A stretch of 64,000 nt of DNA. Source: Paenibacillus xylanexedens (GTDB lineage: Bacteria; Bacillota; Bacilli; Paenibacillales; Paenibacillaceae). The notes beneath the pieces are model-generated. The model did not search any database. It was not told where the DNA came from and saw nothing but the letters and a program-made list of their open reading frames with translations. Both the position numbers and the translations under genes were made by a program. This document shows positions 25,922-33,753 of this stretch, in pieces (positions within the stretch are counted from its first letter, which is position 1; the number at the start of each line of letters is the position of its first letter). The stretch is taken from contig NZ_VEBF01000001.1 of assembly GCF_007676705.1 (NCBI RefSeq), forward strand, positions 1,984,001-2,048,000, written 5' to 3'.

Positions 25922-26998
25922 CTAGGGTAGAACGACAATGTCTCCCGGTTTCAACCCGCTAACCACCTCCGTCTTGTCCCCCGACTCCATTCCAGCCTGG
26001 ATGGTCAGTGGCTCTGCCTGTCCGTTCCCTTTGTCCAATAAAACATAAGGTTCAGTCTGATCCCGCATAATCGCCAGGCTGGACACAACCGTCACTTTAT
26101 CCTTCCGCATCGTCTCGATATCCCCTTCCAGACTCACGCCTCCATACATTCTGGCATCCGGCTTCAGATCAATGACCACGTCAAACTGGGAAGCCTGCTT
26201 GAGGTCCGCATCGGTACTCTTGCGCGCGAATTTGGACACCTTACTCACCTTCCCGGTGAATTGCAGGTCTTTCTGCGCTGTCATTCGCACCTTAACCGGC
26301 ATTCCCACCTTGAGCCTGAACATCTCTTCTTCGCCAACAATCGTCATGAATTTCAGTTTGCTGATGTTCGTAATAGACCCAATTAGCTGTCCTTCCGTCA
26401 CCGCACGTGTCTTGCTGTCCTCTTCATTCATCTGAAATATACCGGAAGCAGCAGCATAGACAATAGACTTGCTTATTACTGCCTGCTTTTTCTGTATCTC
26501 TTTCTCCTTGAGGACCAGCGCTTTCTGATTCAACTCATTCGTCAGCCGTTTGCCTTCCCGGTCTGCAAATGCCTTCTTGCGCTCTTCTTCTGTCACGCCA
26601 AGCGACTCGCTCATATTCGCCTGATCCAGGCTAACCTGATTCATCTTATTTTCCAGTTGAGCTTTCTCCAGATCACTCTGCAACTGTTCTACTTCTGTTT
26701 GTAACGTGGAAGTATCAAGGGTAAACAGGATATCGCCTTTGCTCACTGACTCACCACTTTTCACGTGCCACTGCTTGATGTTGGAAGCATACGGAGCGAA
26801 GATATCCGTCTGATCGGTGTATACGGATTTCCCCTTCACCTGTATCGTTTGCGTCATCGTTTCCTGTGTGACATCAAAGGTAATCGGGGGCGGGATCTCA
26901 ACAGGTGCCTCCGGTTTGGGCTTGTACTTTTCATACAGCCAGTACCCCGCACCTGCCAAAAGTACAACGGTGATGATGATTTTAATCCATTTCTTCAT
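25922..26998 (-). CDS. HlyD/MacA-type periplasmic adaptor subunit
   Basis: Membrane-fusion protein of 358 residues, partner of the ABC permease and ATPase upstream. A membrane anchor (KIIITVVLLAGAGYWLY) is followed by a lipoyl-like half motif (APYASNIKQWHVKSGESVSKGDIL), a helical hairpin of about 90 residues, the second half, and a beta-barrel ending VVSGLKPGDIVVLP. It is the last gene of the operon, 28 bp after the permease. In Gram-positives such tripartite-like systems export peptides or respond to envelope stress; the substrate is unknown. Confidence 0.9.
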   Translation of the reverse strand: MKKWIKIIITVVLLAGAGYWLYEKYKPKPEAPVEIPPPITFDVTQETMTQTIQVKGKSVYTDQTDIFAPYASNIKQWHVKSGESVSKGDILFTLDTSTLQTEVEQLQSDLEKAQLENKMNQVSLDQANMSESLGVTEEERKKAFADREGKRLTNELNQKALVLKEKEIQKKQAVISKSIVYAAASGIFQMNEEDSKTRAVTEGQLIGSITNISKLKFMTIVGEEEMFRLKVGMPVKVRMTAQKDLQFTGKVSKVSKFARKSTDADLKQASQFDVVIDLKPDARMYGGVSLEGDIETMRKDKVTVVSSLAIMRDQTEPYVLLDKGNGQAEPLTIQAGMESGDKTEVVSGLKPGDIVVLP

Positions 26999-27026
26999 GT
27001 GCCCAATTTCCCTTTCACTGATAAAA

Positions 27027-28397
27027 TTACATCGATTTGATCACAGTTAATGCATTGGTTCGGGATGCGCTGATTGCCGGATAGATCCCAGAGATAATAC
27101 CGACTAAAACAGCAAAAACGATACCCAGTGGCAGAGCAGACTGCTGAATAACGACGGTCATCGTACCATTCATCTGGTCTGCCATCTGACTCGCCAACAG
27201 GCTGTTTACCCCGCCGAGGGCAGCAAAGGCAATACCGACACCAGCCACGCCACCCATCAATCCGAGCATCGCTGCTTCCGTAATAAACATCTGGCGGATC
27301 TGCCACAGATTCGCACCCAGCACCTTCATCACACCAATCTGCTTACGCCGCTGATGCGTAGACATAATCATTGCCACAATAATGGACAACGAGGCCAGCA
27401 GCATGATAAAACCACCGATGCCCAATGCCGCTTTTTGGTACATCGCCAGTTGGCCTGCCATCGCTTCCTCCTGGAACAGATTGCTCTGTGTGTTTAACGT
27501 TAGCTTTTGGATCTGTTCTTCCACCTGAGATACATAGCGTTTATCCTCTACCTTGACCAAGGCCGAGTTAAGATGTTTGGCCGAACTATTGTCTGCCTGT
27601 TGCAATCCAAGCTCATCCTGCAATGCACGAGCTGTATCGAGTGGCAGATATACTTTTTTGTCACCCTGAGCAGTCATATCATCCATATTGGAAGGTTTCA
27701 TTAGTTCTCCAGATACACGTATGGAGCCGCTCATTCTGGTTTTGCCCGCATTCACAAAGTCTTCATATCGAAACTGAACATGCTGCTGGACGAGCTGATC
27801 TTGCTTCGATGCAATCGCCATATACTCTTCCAAAAGCGCATTGTTATATGGATCAGCATTCAACTGCTCGAATAACTTCTGAGTTACTTTGGGATCTACG
27901 AGTCCGAATGCGGCCCCATAACTGGTCACTGCCATACGACCATCTTCCGCACCACGCCCCTCAGCATACTTGTATCCAAACCCGCCCAGGGTCTCAAGCT
28001 GTGTACCAATGACTTCAACATAAGTACTGCGACCATCTGGAAGCACCATTTCCAGCGAATCCAGCTTTAACATGGGAGCCACGGCAATCACATGGGGAAG
28101 CCTTTGGATAATCTGAATCTTTTCCAACGTCAACGCGCCCCGTTCAAACTTCGATGTCTGACCGCTCCCCTTGCCGTTGCCCGTACGAATGCCTTCGTTG
28201 GGCGTAATCGTAATCTCATCCATCTTGTAATTATCGTTTAATGTTCTCTCGCTATAGGTCTGCACGGACTGCCCCACACTAAGTGCAATGATCATGGCGG
28301 CAGAGCCGATGGACAGCCCCATCATGCACAGCAGTGTGACCATTTTCCTGCGAATGATCTGTCCCCAAGCCATACGCGCTACATCCCGTATTCTCAC
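27027..28397 (-). CDS. MacB-like ABC transporter permease
   Basis: FtsX/MacB-type permease of 456 residues. A first membrane helix (LLCMMGLSIGSAAMIIALSV) precedes a large extracytoplasmic MacB_PCD domain of about 270 residues. Three C-terminal helices include the FtsX region RRKQIGVMKVLGANLWQIRQMF and the end GIISGIYPAISASRTNALTVIKSM. It lies between the ATPase and adaptor genes, each separated by about 30 bp. By family it does not move substrate through the membrane but performs mechanotransmission with the adaptor. Confidence 0.92.
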   Translation of the reverse strand: MRIRDVARMAWGQIIRRKMVTLLCMMGLSIGSAAMIIALSVGQSVQTYSERTLNDNYKMDEITITPNEGIRTGNGKGSGQTSKFERGALTLEKIQIIQRLPHVIAVAPMLKLDSLEMVLPDGRSTYVEVIGTQLETLGGFGYKYAEGRGAEDGRMAVTSYGAAFGLVDPKVTQKLFEQLNADPYNNALLEEYMAIASKQDQLVQQHVQFRYEDFVNAGKTRMSGSIRVSGELMKPSNMDDMTAQGDKKVYLPLDTARALQDELGLQQADNSSAKHLNSALVKVEDKRYVSQVEEQIQKLTLNTQSNLFQEEAMAGQLAMYQKAALGIGGFIMLLASLSIIVAMIMSTHQRRKQIGVMKVLGANLWQIRQMFITEAAMLGLMGGVAGVGIAFAALGGVNSLLASQMADQMNGTMTVVIQQSALPLGIVFAVLVGIISGIYPAISASRTNALTVIKSM

Positions 28398-28426
28398 ATT
28401 TCCTCTCCTTTTGCCTCAAACTTCCC

Positions 28427-29098
28427 TTACGCCTCTTCAACCAATATTCCATGTTGCAGGGTAAGCACAACCTGCATCTGCTCGGCGACCTCTGCTTCAT
28501 GTGTCACAATGACGAAGGTTGTATTCATATCCCGGTTAAGCTGCTGCAAAATCGCAATAATCTCTTCCTCCGTCTCGGTATCCAAATTTCCTGTCGGCTC
28601 ATCTGCAAAGATAACCGAGGGTTCGGTAATGAGCGAGCGTGCAATACTGACACGTTGTTGTTGACCGCCCGACAACTGAGACGGGAACAAGTTTGCTTTT
28701 TCACCCAGTCCAACCTGCTCCAACAGCTTCAATGCTTTTGCTTTGCGTTTCGAAGGGCTTATGCCCATGAACACCAAGGGTAACTCTACATTTTCCCGGA
28801 TCGTAAGATTAGACAGCAGCTCATAGGATTGAAAAATAAACCCGATATGACTGCGCCTGAACTCAGCCAGGCGGTTCTCACTGAAACGTACAATATCTTG
28901 TCCCGCGATTAGAATCTTGCCCTGATCCGGTTTCATCAGCCCTGCCATCAGATTAAGCAGTGTAGACTTGCCTGAACCCGAACTGCCCAGCAGGGCCACC
29001 ATCTTGCCTTCTCCAATCGTCAGGTTGATATCTTGAAGAACCGGCACGGTTCCCTGGCCATTGCGGAACGAGTGAGATAATTGTTCAACTTGAAGCAT
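28427..29098 (-). CDS. MacB/LolD-like ABC transporter ATP-binding protein
   Basis: ATPase subunit of 223 residues and first gene of the MacAB-like operon. Walker A is GSSGSGKST, the Q-loop lies in IGFIFQSYELLSNLTI, the signature is [15 protein letters not shown], Walker B is VIFADEPTGNLD, and the switch His lies in FVIVTHEAEVAEQ. The DEPTGNLD form is typical of the LolD/MacB group. Confidence 0.95.
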   Translation of the reverse strand: MLQVEQLSHSFRNGQGTVPVLQDINLTIGEGKMVALLGSSGSGKSTLLNLMAGLMKPDQGKILIAGQDIVRFSENRLAEFRRSHIGFIFQSYELLSNLTIRENVELPLVFMGISPSKRKAKALKLLEQVGLGEKANLFPSQLSGGQQQRVSIARSLITEPSVIFADEPTGNLDTETEEEIIAILQQLNRDMNTTFVIVTHEAEVAEQMQVVLTLQHGILVEEA

Positions 29099-29131
29099 TA
29101 CTGCATGTCTTCCTTTCTACTTGCTAAATAT

Positions 29132-29354
29132 GTACAGAGGTTGTTCAAAAAGTCCGCTTTTGATTACGAAGGATGTCTAATGACATCATCAACATCGAAT
29201 ATAGAATTCAGCCGAAATAAGTGGGGGCTTACGAAGTATGTTTCCTTCGGAAACATTGCGGTTGCTCACGTAGTTTTCCCTACGCTCTGCTACTCCATTT
29301 CTAGCTTCATCCCATCTTCTCGGTACTGAAAACCGGTCTTTTTTGAACTTGTAC
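29132..29354. repeat. MITE-like intergenic element with terminal inverted repeats
   Basis: A 223-bp segment starts GTACAGAGGTTGTTCAAAAA (continuing GTCCG) and ends in the reverse complement of GTACAAGTTCAAAAAAGACC. The ends are therefore imperfect inverted repeats built on GTTCAAAAAG(T/A)CCG. It contains internal palindromes (TTTCCTTCGGAAA) and no intact gene. It lies upstream of the MacAB-like operon. From memory, similar intergenic segments recur in Paenibacillus genomes; the copy number cannot be tested here. Confidence 0.55.
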
Positions 29355-29443
29355 GTATGGATTCGCGTCGCACATTCCCTTTTATTATAGGGTGGAGATG
29401 TATCCGGGCTGGCCGGAGTTGTATCCAACTTGTAAAATGTCAT

Positions 29444-29500
29444 AACAAAAAGACCTTGTCTGCAGAGTAGCTGTCGCCAGCTCCATCCAGACCGAGGTCC
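29444..29500 (-). terminator. Intrinsic terminator after the two-component operon
   Basis: On the minus strand GACCT..GTCT pairs with AGAC..AGGTC, and the loop holds a second stem AGCTG-GCGA-CAGCT with a GNRA tetraloop. The sequence TTTTTGTT follows. Confidence 0.75.
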
Positions 29501-29523
29501 TATATTCGTATACCTTTCGCGGC

Positions 29524-30687
29524 TTACCAGGCTCTAAAACTAAAGCGGTACATCTCACTTTTATCCATCGTGCTGCCCACTGCAAATAGCTCATCATCAT
29601 TCCATTTCAGATTGATGAAGTTATCAATATTGCGGTAGATCACCGTATCCGACGAAAGCTTGCTGTCATTCAGGTAGGCAATATGCAACTCATTCTTCTG
29701 ATTCTGATTATCCATCGGATAAAAGTAAGCAATTCGAGATTCCTCTGCATCCAGTTCGAAGTTCCAGATGGAACCTTTTAATACCAGATCATACTGCTCC
29801 TGTGCTGCACGATACCGATACAGCCCCTGTACCTTATTCATCGTTCCCTGGATGAGCATGTCACCACTTTTCAGTAACTTGAATTGTTGAATGTCTTCCA
29901 TTGCAGCATATGCCTTCACTTCATGCTCGTCCTCAAGCGATACACGATAGATGGCATAATTGTCTTTGAGCATCACCAGCATATAAAACTGCTTCAGGTC
30001 TTCACTGACCTGCAAGACATCCATAACGATAAACGTATCATTCGAACCTTTCCCTTGTCTTGGTCCTGTGAACATGTCCATCAGCTCATCATATGTGTAG
30101 ATGACTTGACTCGTCCCCTGGTTCAGATCTACTTGTTTGAATAAGAGATCATCCTGACCGATGTAGGATTCGTTCCCTACAAACACTCTATAATAGGAGT
30201 TGTCGTTCGGAAGCTTGCGACGTTCCCCACTCTCAATCACATACTCATACGTCGTCTTCTGCGTCTGACCCGCCCGGTACTGGGAGTAAATGATTTTCTT
30301 GTGATCCGGGCTGATCGCTACACCGTAATCCGTATTACTCGCAATACTCTTCACTTCATTATCATCCAGATGCAAGAGAGACAGTTGAAGCCTGGAATAG
30401 GAAGATTCCAGTTGATTTAATATAATCGTGTTCCGGTCTACCACTTCAAAATCAAAGATCGGAAAGTCATTTGGAATCTTGGTAGCTGACTCGATCTGAA
30501 TTGTACTGCTCGGTGGCGGCGCCAGACGGCTGTTGAATTGCTCACCTGGCAAAATTACGGTTCTTGGTTTGAGGTTCGCGATACTGAACAGGCTGCCAAT
30601 CCCGAAGATTCCGCTGACAAATGCGATTAACAGCCCTGACAGCATCAATCTGTCGCGGTTTTTACGCCAAAATCCGGGATGTCTCAT
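29524..30687 (-). CDS. Membrane-anchored beta-propeller-like protein
   Basis: A 387-residue protein with one N-terminal membrane helix (LMLSGLLIAFVSGIFGIGSL) and an extracytoplasmic part. That part has repeated beta-strand units resembling TolB/WD40 blades (for example GVAISPDHKKIIYSQYRAGQ and SRIAYFYPMDNQNQK). I do not recognise a named family. It overlaps the kinase gene by 4 bp, as an accessory sensor or effector of the two-component system would. Confidence 0.7.
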   Translation of the reverse strand: MRHPGFWRKNRDRLMLSGLLIAFVSGIFGIGSLFSIANLKPRTVILPGEQFNSRLAPPPSSTIQIESATKIPNDFPIFDFEVVDRNTIILNQLESSYSRLQLSLLHLDDNEVKSIASNTDYGVAISPDHKKIIYSQYRAGQTQKTTYEYVIESGERRKLPNDNSYYRVFVGNESYIGQDDLLFKQVDLNQGTSQVIYTYDELMDMFTGPRQGKGSNDTFIVMDVLQVSEDLKQFYMLVMLKDNYAIYRVSLEDEHEVKAYAAMEDIQQFKLLKSGDMLIQGTMNKVQGLYRYRAAQEQYDLVLKGSIWNFELDAEESRIAYFYPMDNQNQKNELHIAYLNDSKLSSDTVIYRNIDNFINLKWNDDELFAVGSTMDKSEMYRFSFRAW

Positions 30688-32150
30688 GCGTTCATTTCCC
30701 CCGGAAGACTGATATTTACCTGTGTCCCTTGACGCATGATACTCTTCATCTCCACTGTTCCTCCGTGACGTTCAACGATGTTCTTCACAATAGACAAGCC
30801 GAGCCCCGCGCTGCCTTTCTCCGCCCTATTGATCTCTTTATCCTGGTAAAAAGGTTCAAATACATGCTGAAGTGCTTCGGCACCAATTCCCTCTCCCTGA
30901 TCACGAATTACGATAGCTATGACATCAGCCAATCGAAAAGATTGCACCTCGATGATGGAATTCACATCACTGTACTTGACCGAGTTATCCAGAACGTTAA
31001 GGAAGACCTCCTTCAACTTATCCCGATCCCCCTGTAGATACTGGTGTTCTTCCAGCTCATAGTGGATGCCTATATTGTACTTGCCCGCCTTAATCGACAT
31101 GTCCTCACAAGCTTCACGAATAATATCTGATATATCAATACGTTCAAACCGGTACGCCTGAATGACCGCAGAGGAGACCGAGACCTCCAGAATATCCGCA
31201 ACCATCGTGTTGAGACGCTGGCTTTCCTTGATGATATAATTCATGCCCTTGTCAAAAAAGTCCTGGTCGGTAAACCCGTTATCCCGTAAAATCTGGGCGT
31301 ATCCCAGAATCGTCGTTAAGGGTGTCTTCAATTCATGCGTCACATTGTCAAAAAAGACTTTACTTCTCGCCTGTACTTGCTTCACTTCGTCCCGCTCTCG
31401 CTCAATCACATCAATCTGCTCCCGAACCCGATCAATCATGACGGTGAAGCTTGAAGCCAATTCACCGATCTCATCCTTGGTTGTAATCTGAATGTCCGCA
31501 TTCAAACTTCCCTGGGCCACTTCCGCAGAACGTTTTGTCAGTACACGGATGGGTTGTGTAATTTTCCGGGAAATAAAGATGGATGCGATAAATACAAATA
31601 CGAAAATAACCGCTGCAAACAGCTTGATCGTATTCTGAAAACGAAGGTTGCGTTTGAACAAATCCGTATAATCCTTCTCCATCTGTACGATTCCAATCAA
31701 TTGTTGATCCATCTGAAGCGGGAAGGACAGACTGGCCGTGACCTGGCCTTTATCCACAACTGTGGTGTACGCGATTCGGGAGTGTTTGGCTTCTTCCATA
31801 TCAGGATGGTCAGAACGCTTAGTCACGTTAACCTCGTTCCCGACCGATCCGTATGACGAAGCATCAGGACGATATACTGTAACCTCCCCGCCAACGGCTG
31901 AACCAATCTGCTCCGCAAGCTCTCGGCTCCCTGCTTCAAGCGAGTCTCTGCTCATACGTTTGTTATGAATCAGGAAGTACTGGTTCAGTGCGATGTCCAG
32001 ATTTCTTTTGGATTGCACCATGTCCTCATGCACTTCCCGGTACATATTCTCCTGTGCCACCTTATTGGACAGAATCAGCAGAGCCGAGAATCCAATAAAG
32101 ACGATGACCGAGAATAACACCACCATTTTGAACTGGATCGTCCACTTCAT
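30684..32150 (-). CDS. Sensor histidine kinase (HAMP-HisKA-HATPase)
   Basis: Membrane kinase of 488 residues. Two membrane helices (about 9-27 and 176-194) flank an extracytoplasmic sensor of about 150 residues. HAMP is at about 195-250. The HisKA motif FFDNVTHELKTPLTTILGY places the phospho-acceptor at about His272. The HATPase domain has NVLDNSVKYSD, IRDQGEGIG and KGSAGLGLSIVKNIVERHGG. It overlaps both the upstream regulator and the downstream propeller protein by 4 bp. The signal is unknown. Confidence 0.95.
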   Translation of the reverse strand: MKWTIQFKMVVLFSVIVFIGFSALLILSNKVAQENMYREVHEDMVQSKRNLDIALNQYFLIHNKRMSRDSLEAGSRELAEQIGSAVGGEVTVYRPDASSYGSVGNEVNVTKRSDHPDMEEAKHSRIAYTTVVDKGQVTASLSFPLQMDQQLIGIVQMEKDYTDLFKRNLRFQNTIKLFAAVIFVFVFIASIFISRKITQPIRVLTKRSAEVAQGSLNADIQITTKDEIGELASSFTVMIDRVREQIDVIERERDEVKQVQARSKVFFDNVTHELKTPLTTILGYAQILRDNGFTDQDFFDKGMNYIIKESQRLNTMVADILEVSVSSAVIQAYRFERIDISDIIREACEDMSIKAGKYNIGIHYELEEHQYLQGDRDKLKEVFLNVLDNSVKYSDVNSIIEVQSFRLADVIAIVIRDQGEGIGAEALQHVFEPFYQDKEINRAEKGSAGLGLSIVKNIVERHGGTVEMKSIMRQGTQVNISLPGEMNA

Positions 32151-32860
32151 GTCTGCACCTGAATATTCAGCTTGTACCCCACACCAAATACGGTTTCGAT
32201 CATCGAAATGCCTTGCACACCACTATCCAATTTCTTGCGAATCCGTTGCACGTGAATGTCCACGGTTCGGGTATCCCCTGCAAAATCAAATCCCCACACC
32301 TTGTCCAGCAATTCAGAACGTGTATGCACCTTCCGATGATGGGTCACGAGGAATAACAACAGATCATATTCCTTATTCGTGAGTCCTGCACGTTCCCCGT
32401 CCTTCCACACTTCCCGTTCATCCTTGCGGATCTCAATATGCTTGCCGAGCCTGACCACCTCATAGGACTGATTCTCCAGTGTCTCGCTGATGAGATCAAT
32501 CCGGCGAAAGATCGCCCGAATGCGCGCAACCACCTCACGGATATCAAAAGGCTTCGTGATATAGTCATCCGCCCCCAGTTCCATGCCAAGTACTTTATCC
32601 AGCATGTCTGACTTGGCCGTGATCATAATGACGGGTATCTTGGAGTTCACAGATAATTGTCTGCACACATCAAAACCGCTCATGTCTGGCAGCATCAGAT
32701 CCAGCAGGATCAGATCCGGCTTCGAATCCCGAAGCAGATTCAGACCCTCTTTACCCGTAGCTGCTTCCTTGATCCCGAATCCTTCTTTACGTAACGAATA
32801 GGATAAAATATCGCGAATGGACTCCTCGTCCTCAATAATCAAAATCTCTTTTTGTCTCAT
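32147..32860 (-). CDS. OmpR/PhoB-type response regulator
   Basis: A 237-residue regulator. The receiver domain has the acidic pair in ILIIEDEESIRD, phospho-acceptor Asp54 in LILLDLMLPDMSG and Lys in MITAKSD. The winged-helix output domain ends SELLDKVWGFDFAGDTRTVD and then ETVFGVGYKL. The start at 32860 is preceded by GAGGG; the frame extends to 32989, but that part lacks family similarity. It is first in the operon with the kinase. Confidence 0.95.
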   Translation of the reverse strand: MRQKEILIIEDEESIRDILSYSLRKEGFGIKEAATGKEGLNLLRDSKPDLILLDLMLPDMSGFDVCRQLSVNSKIPVIMITAKSDMLDKVLGMELGADDYITKPFDIREVVARIRAIFRRIDLISETLENQSYEVVRLGKHIEIRKDEREVWKDGERAGLTNKEYDLLLFLVTHHRKVHTRSELLDKVWGFDFAGDTRTVDIHVQRIRKKLDSGVQGISMIETVFGVGYKLNIQVQT

Positions 32861-33071
32861 GATACCCTCGTAATCTCCCTGCTCTATGAATTTCATCTGC
32901 CTATATTTTGTATCCCAAGCCGTATGCTTGAATAGAGGGAAGCACGAAATGTTACAACTCCGATACAACTCTGAACCTTTTGGAAACAACCTCCCGATAT
33001 ACTTGGATCATAAGAGACTCATACCAGACCGGACCCAAGCCTGATCTGTATCCAAGGGGGATTCACATCAT

Positions 33072-33548
33072 ATGAACAGCACACGAATTAATGAAGCTTA
33101 TATCAACTATAAATCAGAAATCACAAGGTATCTATCCCATATCGTCAAACAACCGCAAGACGCAGAAGATCTGGCTCAGGATTGTTTCATTCGACTAATG
33201 AACGTCACCGTGGATATCCCTGAAGATCGGCTTCTCTATTATCTCAAACGCATTGCCCGTAACCTTGCCATGGACAGTTTCCGTAGGCGGACCCGTACAC
33301 TCAGACGAGACAGTCGTCTGGAAGTACCTACCCATCACCTCGATACACCCCATCTTGAAATTAATGAAGGCGTTCATGATCTGGTCTCCCATATTAACAA
33401 CACCGAACATCGTAAAATATTGGAGCTGCGTCTCATCCACGGATACTCCATCAAGGAAACGGCAGAACTGGTGAATCGCAGTGAAGGTATGATTAAATCC
33501 TCTGTCTTCCATGCCGTCAATCGAATTCGGGCCAAAGTCATCTCATAA
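33072..33548 (+). CDS. ECF-type RNA polymerase sigma factor
   Basis: Small sigma-70 family protein of 158 residues. Region 2 shows PQDAEDLAQDCFIRLMNV, then LLYYLKRIARNLAMDSFRRR. Region 4 shows HRKILELRLIHGYSIKETAELVN, then SEGMIKSSVFHAVNRIRAK. No anti-sigma factor gene is adjacent: the next gene on the strand encodes a secreted protein, and the divergent one a response regulator. AAGGGGG precedes the ATG. Confidence 0.92.
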   Translation: MNSTRINEAYINYKSEITRYLSHIVKQPQDAEDLAQDCFIRLMNVTVDIPEDRLLYYLKRIARNLAMDSFRRRTRTLRRDSRLEVPTHHLDTPHLEINEGVHDLVSHINNTEHRKILELRLIHGYSIKETAELVNRSEGMIKSSVFHAVNRIRAKVIS

Positions 33549-33645
33549 GAGGTGGCTTTTTGTTTACGCAAAATCGATATGCGATGGCAAAAAAAATTAA
33601 ATGAAGCCAGACCGAAACACCTATGGATATGTCATAAGACCCAAT

Positions 33646-33710
33646 TTTACAAATATCGAGTTAATTTTTACAAATTGTTATGACTATGTGAGATTTTCAT
33701 GTGGTAGAAT
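33646..33710 (+). promoter_or_regulatory. Promoter region of secreted protein with PhoP-box-like repeats
   Basis: TTTACA occurs at 33646-33651 and again at 33667-33672, two helical turns apart, and TTATGA follows 5 bp after the second. A possible -10 TAGAAT lies at 33705-33710. TT(A/T/C)ACA repeats with 5-bp spacers are the PhoP box of Bacillus. The match is partial and binding is a guess. Confidence 0.3.
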
Positions 33711-33753
33711 ATGGACGAACTTATGAATCAACTAATATTTGGGAGGGATTTGG

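Noticed and set aside
29081-29443. Short frames on both strands inside the MITE-like element
   Set aside because: They span the inverted repeats and lack start signals; better explained as translation of a non-coding repeat.
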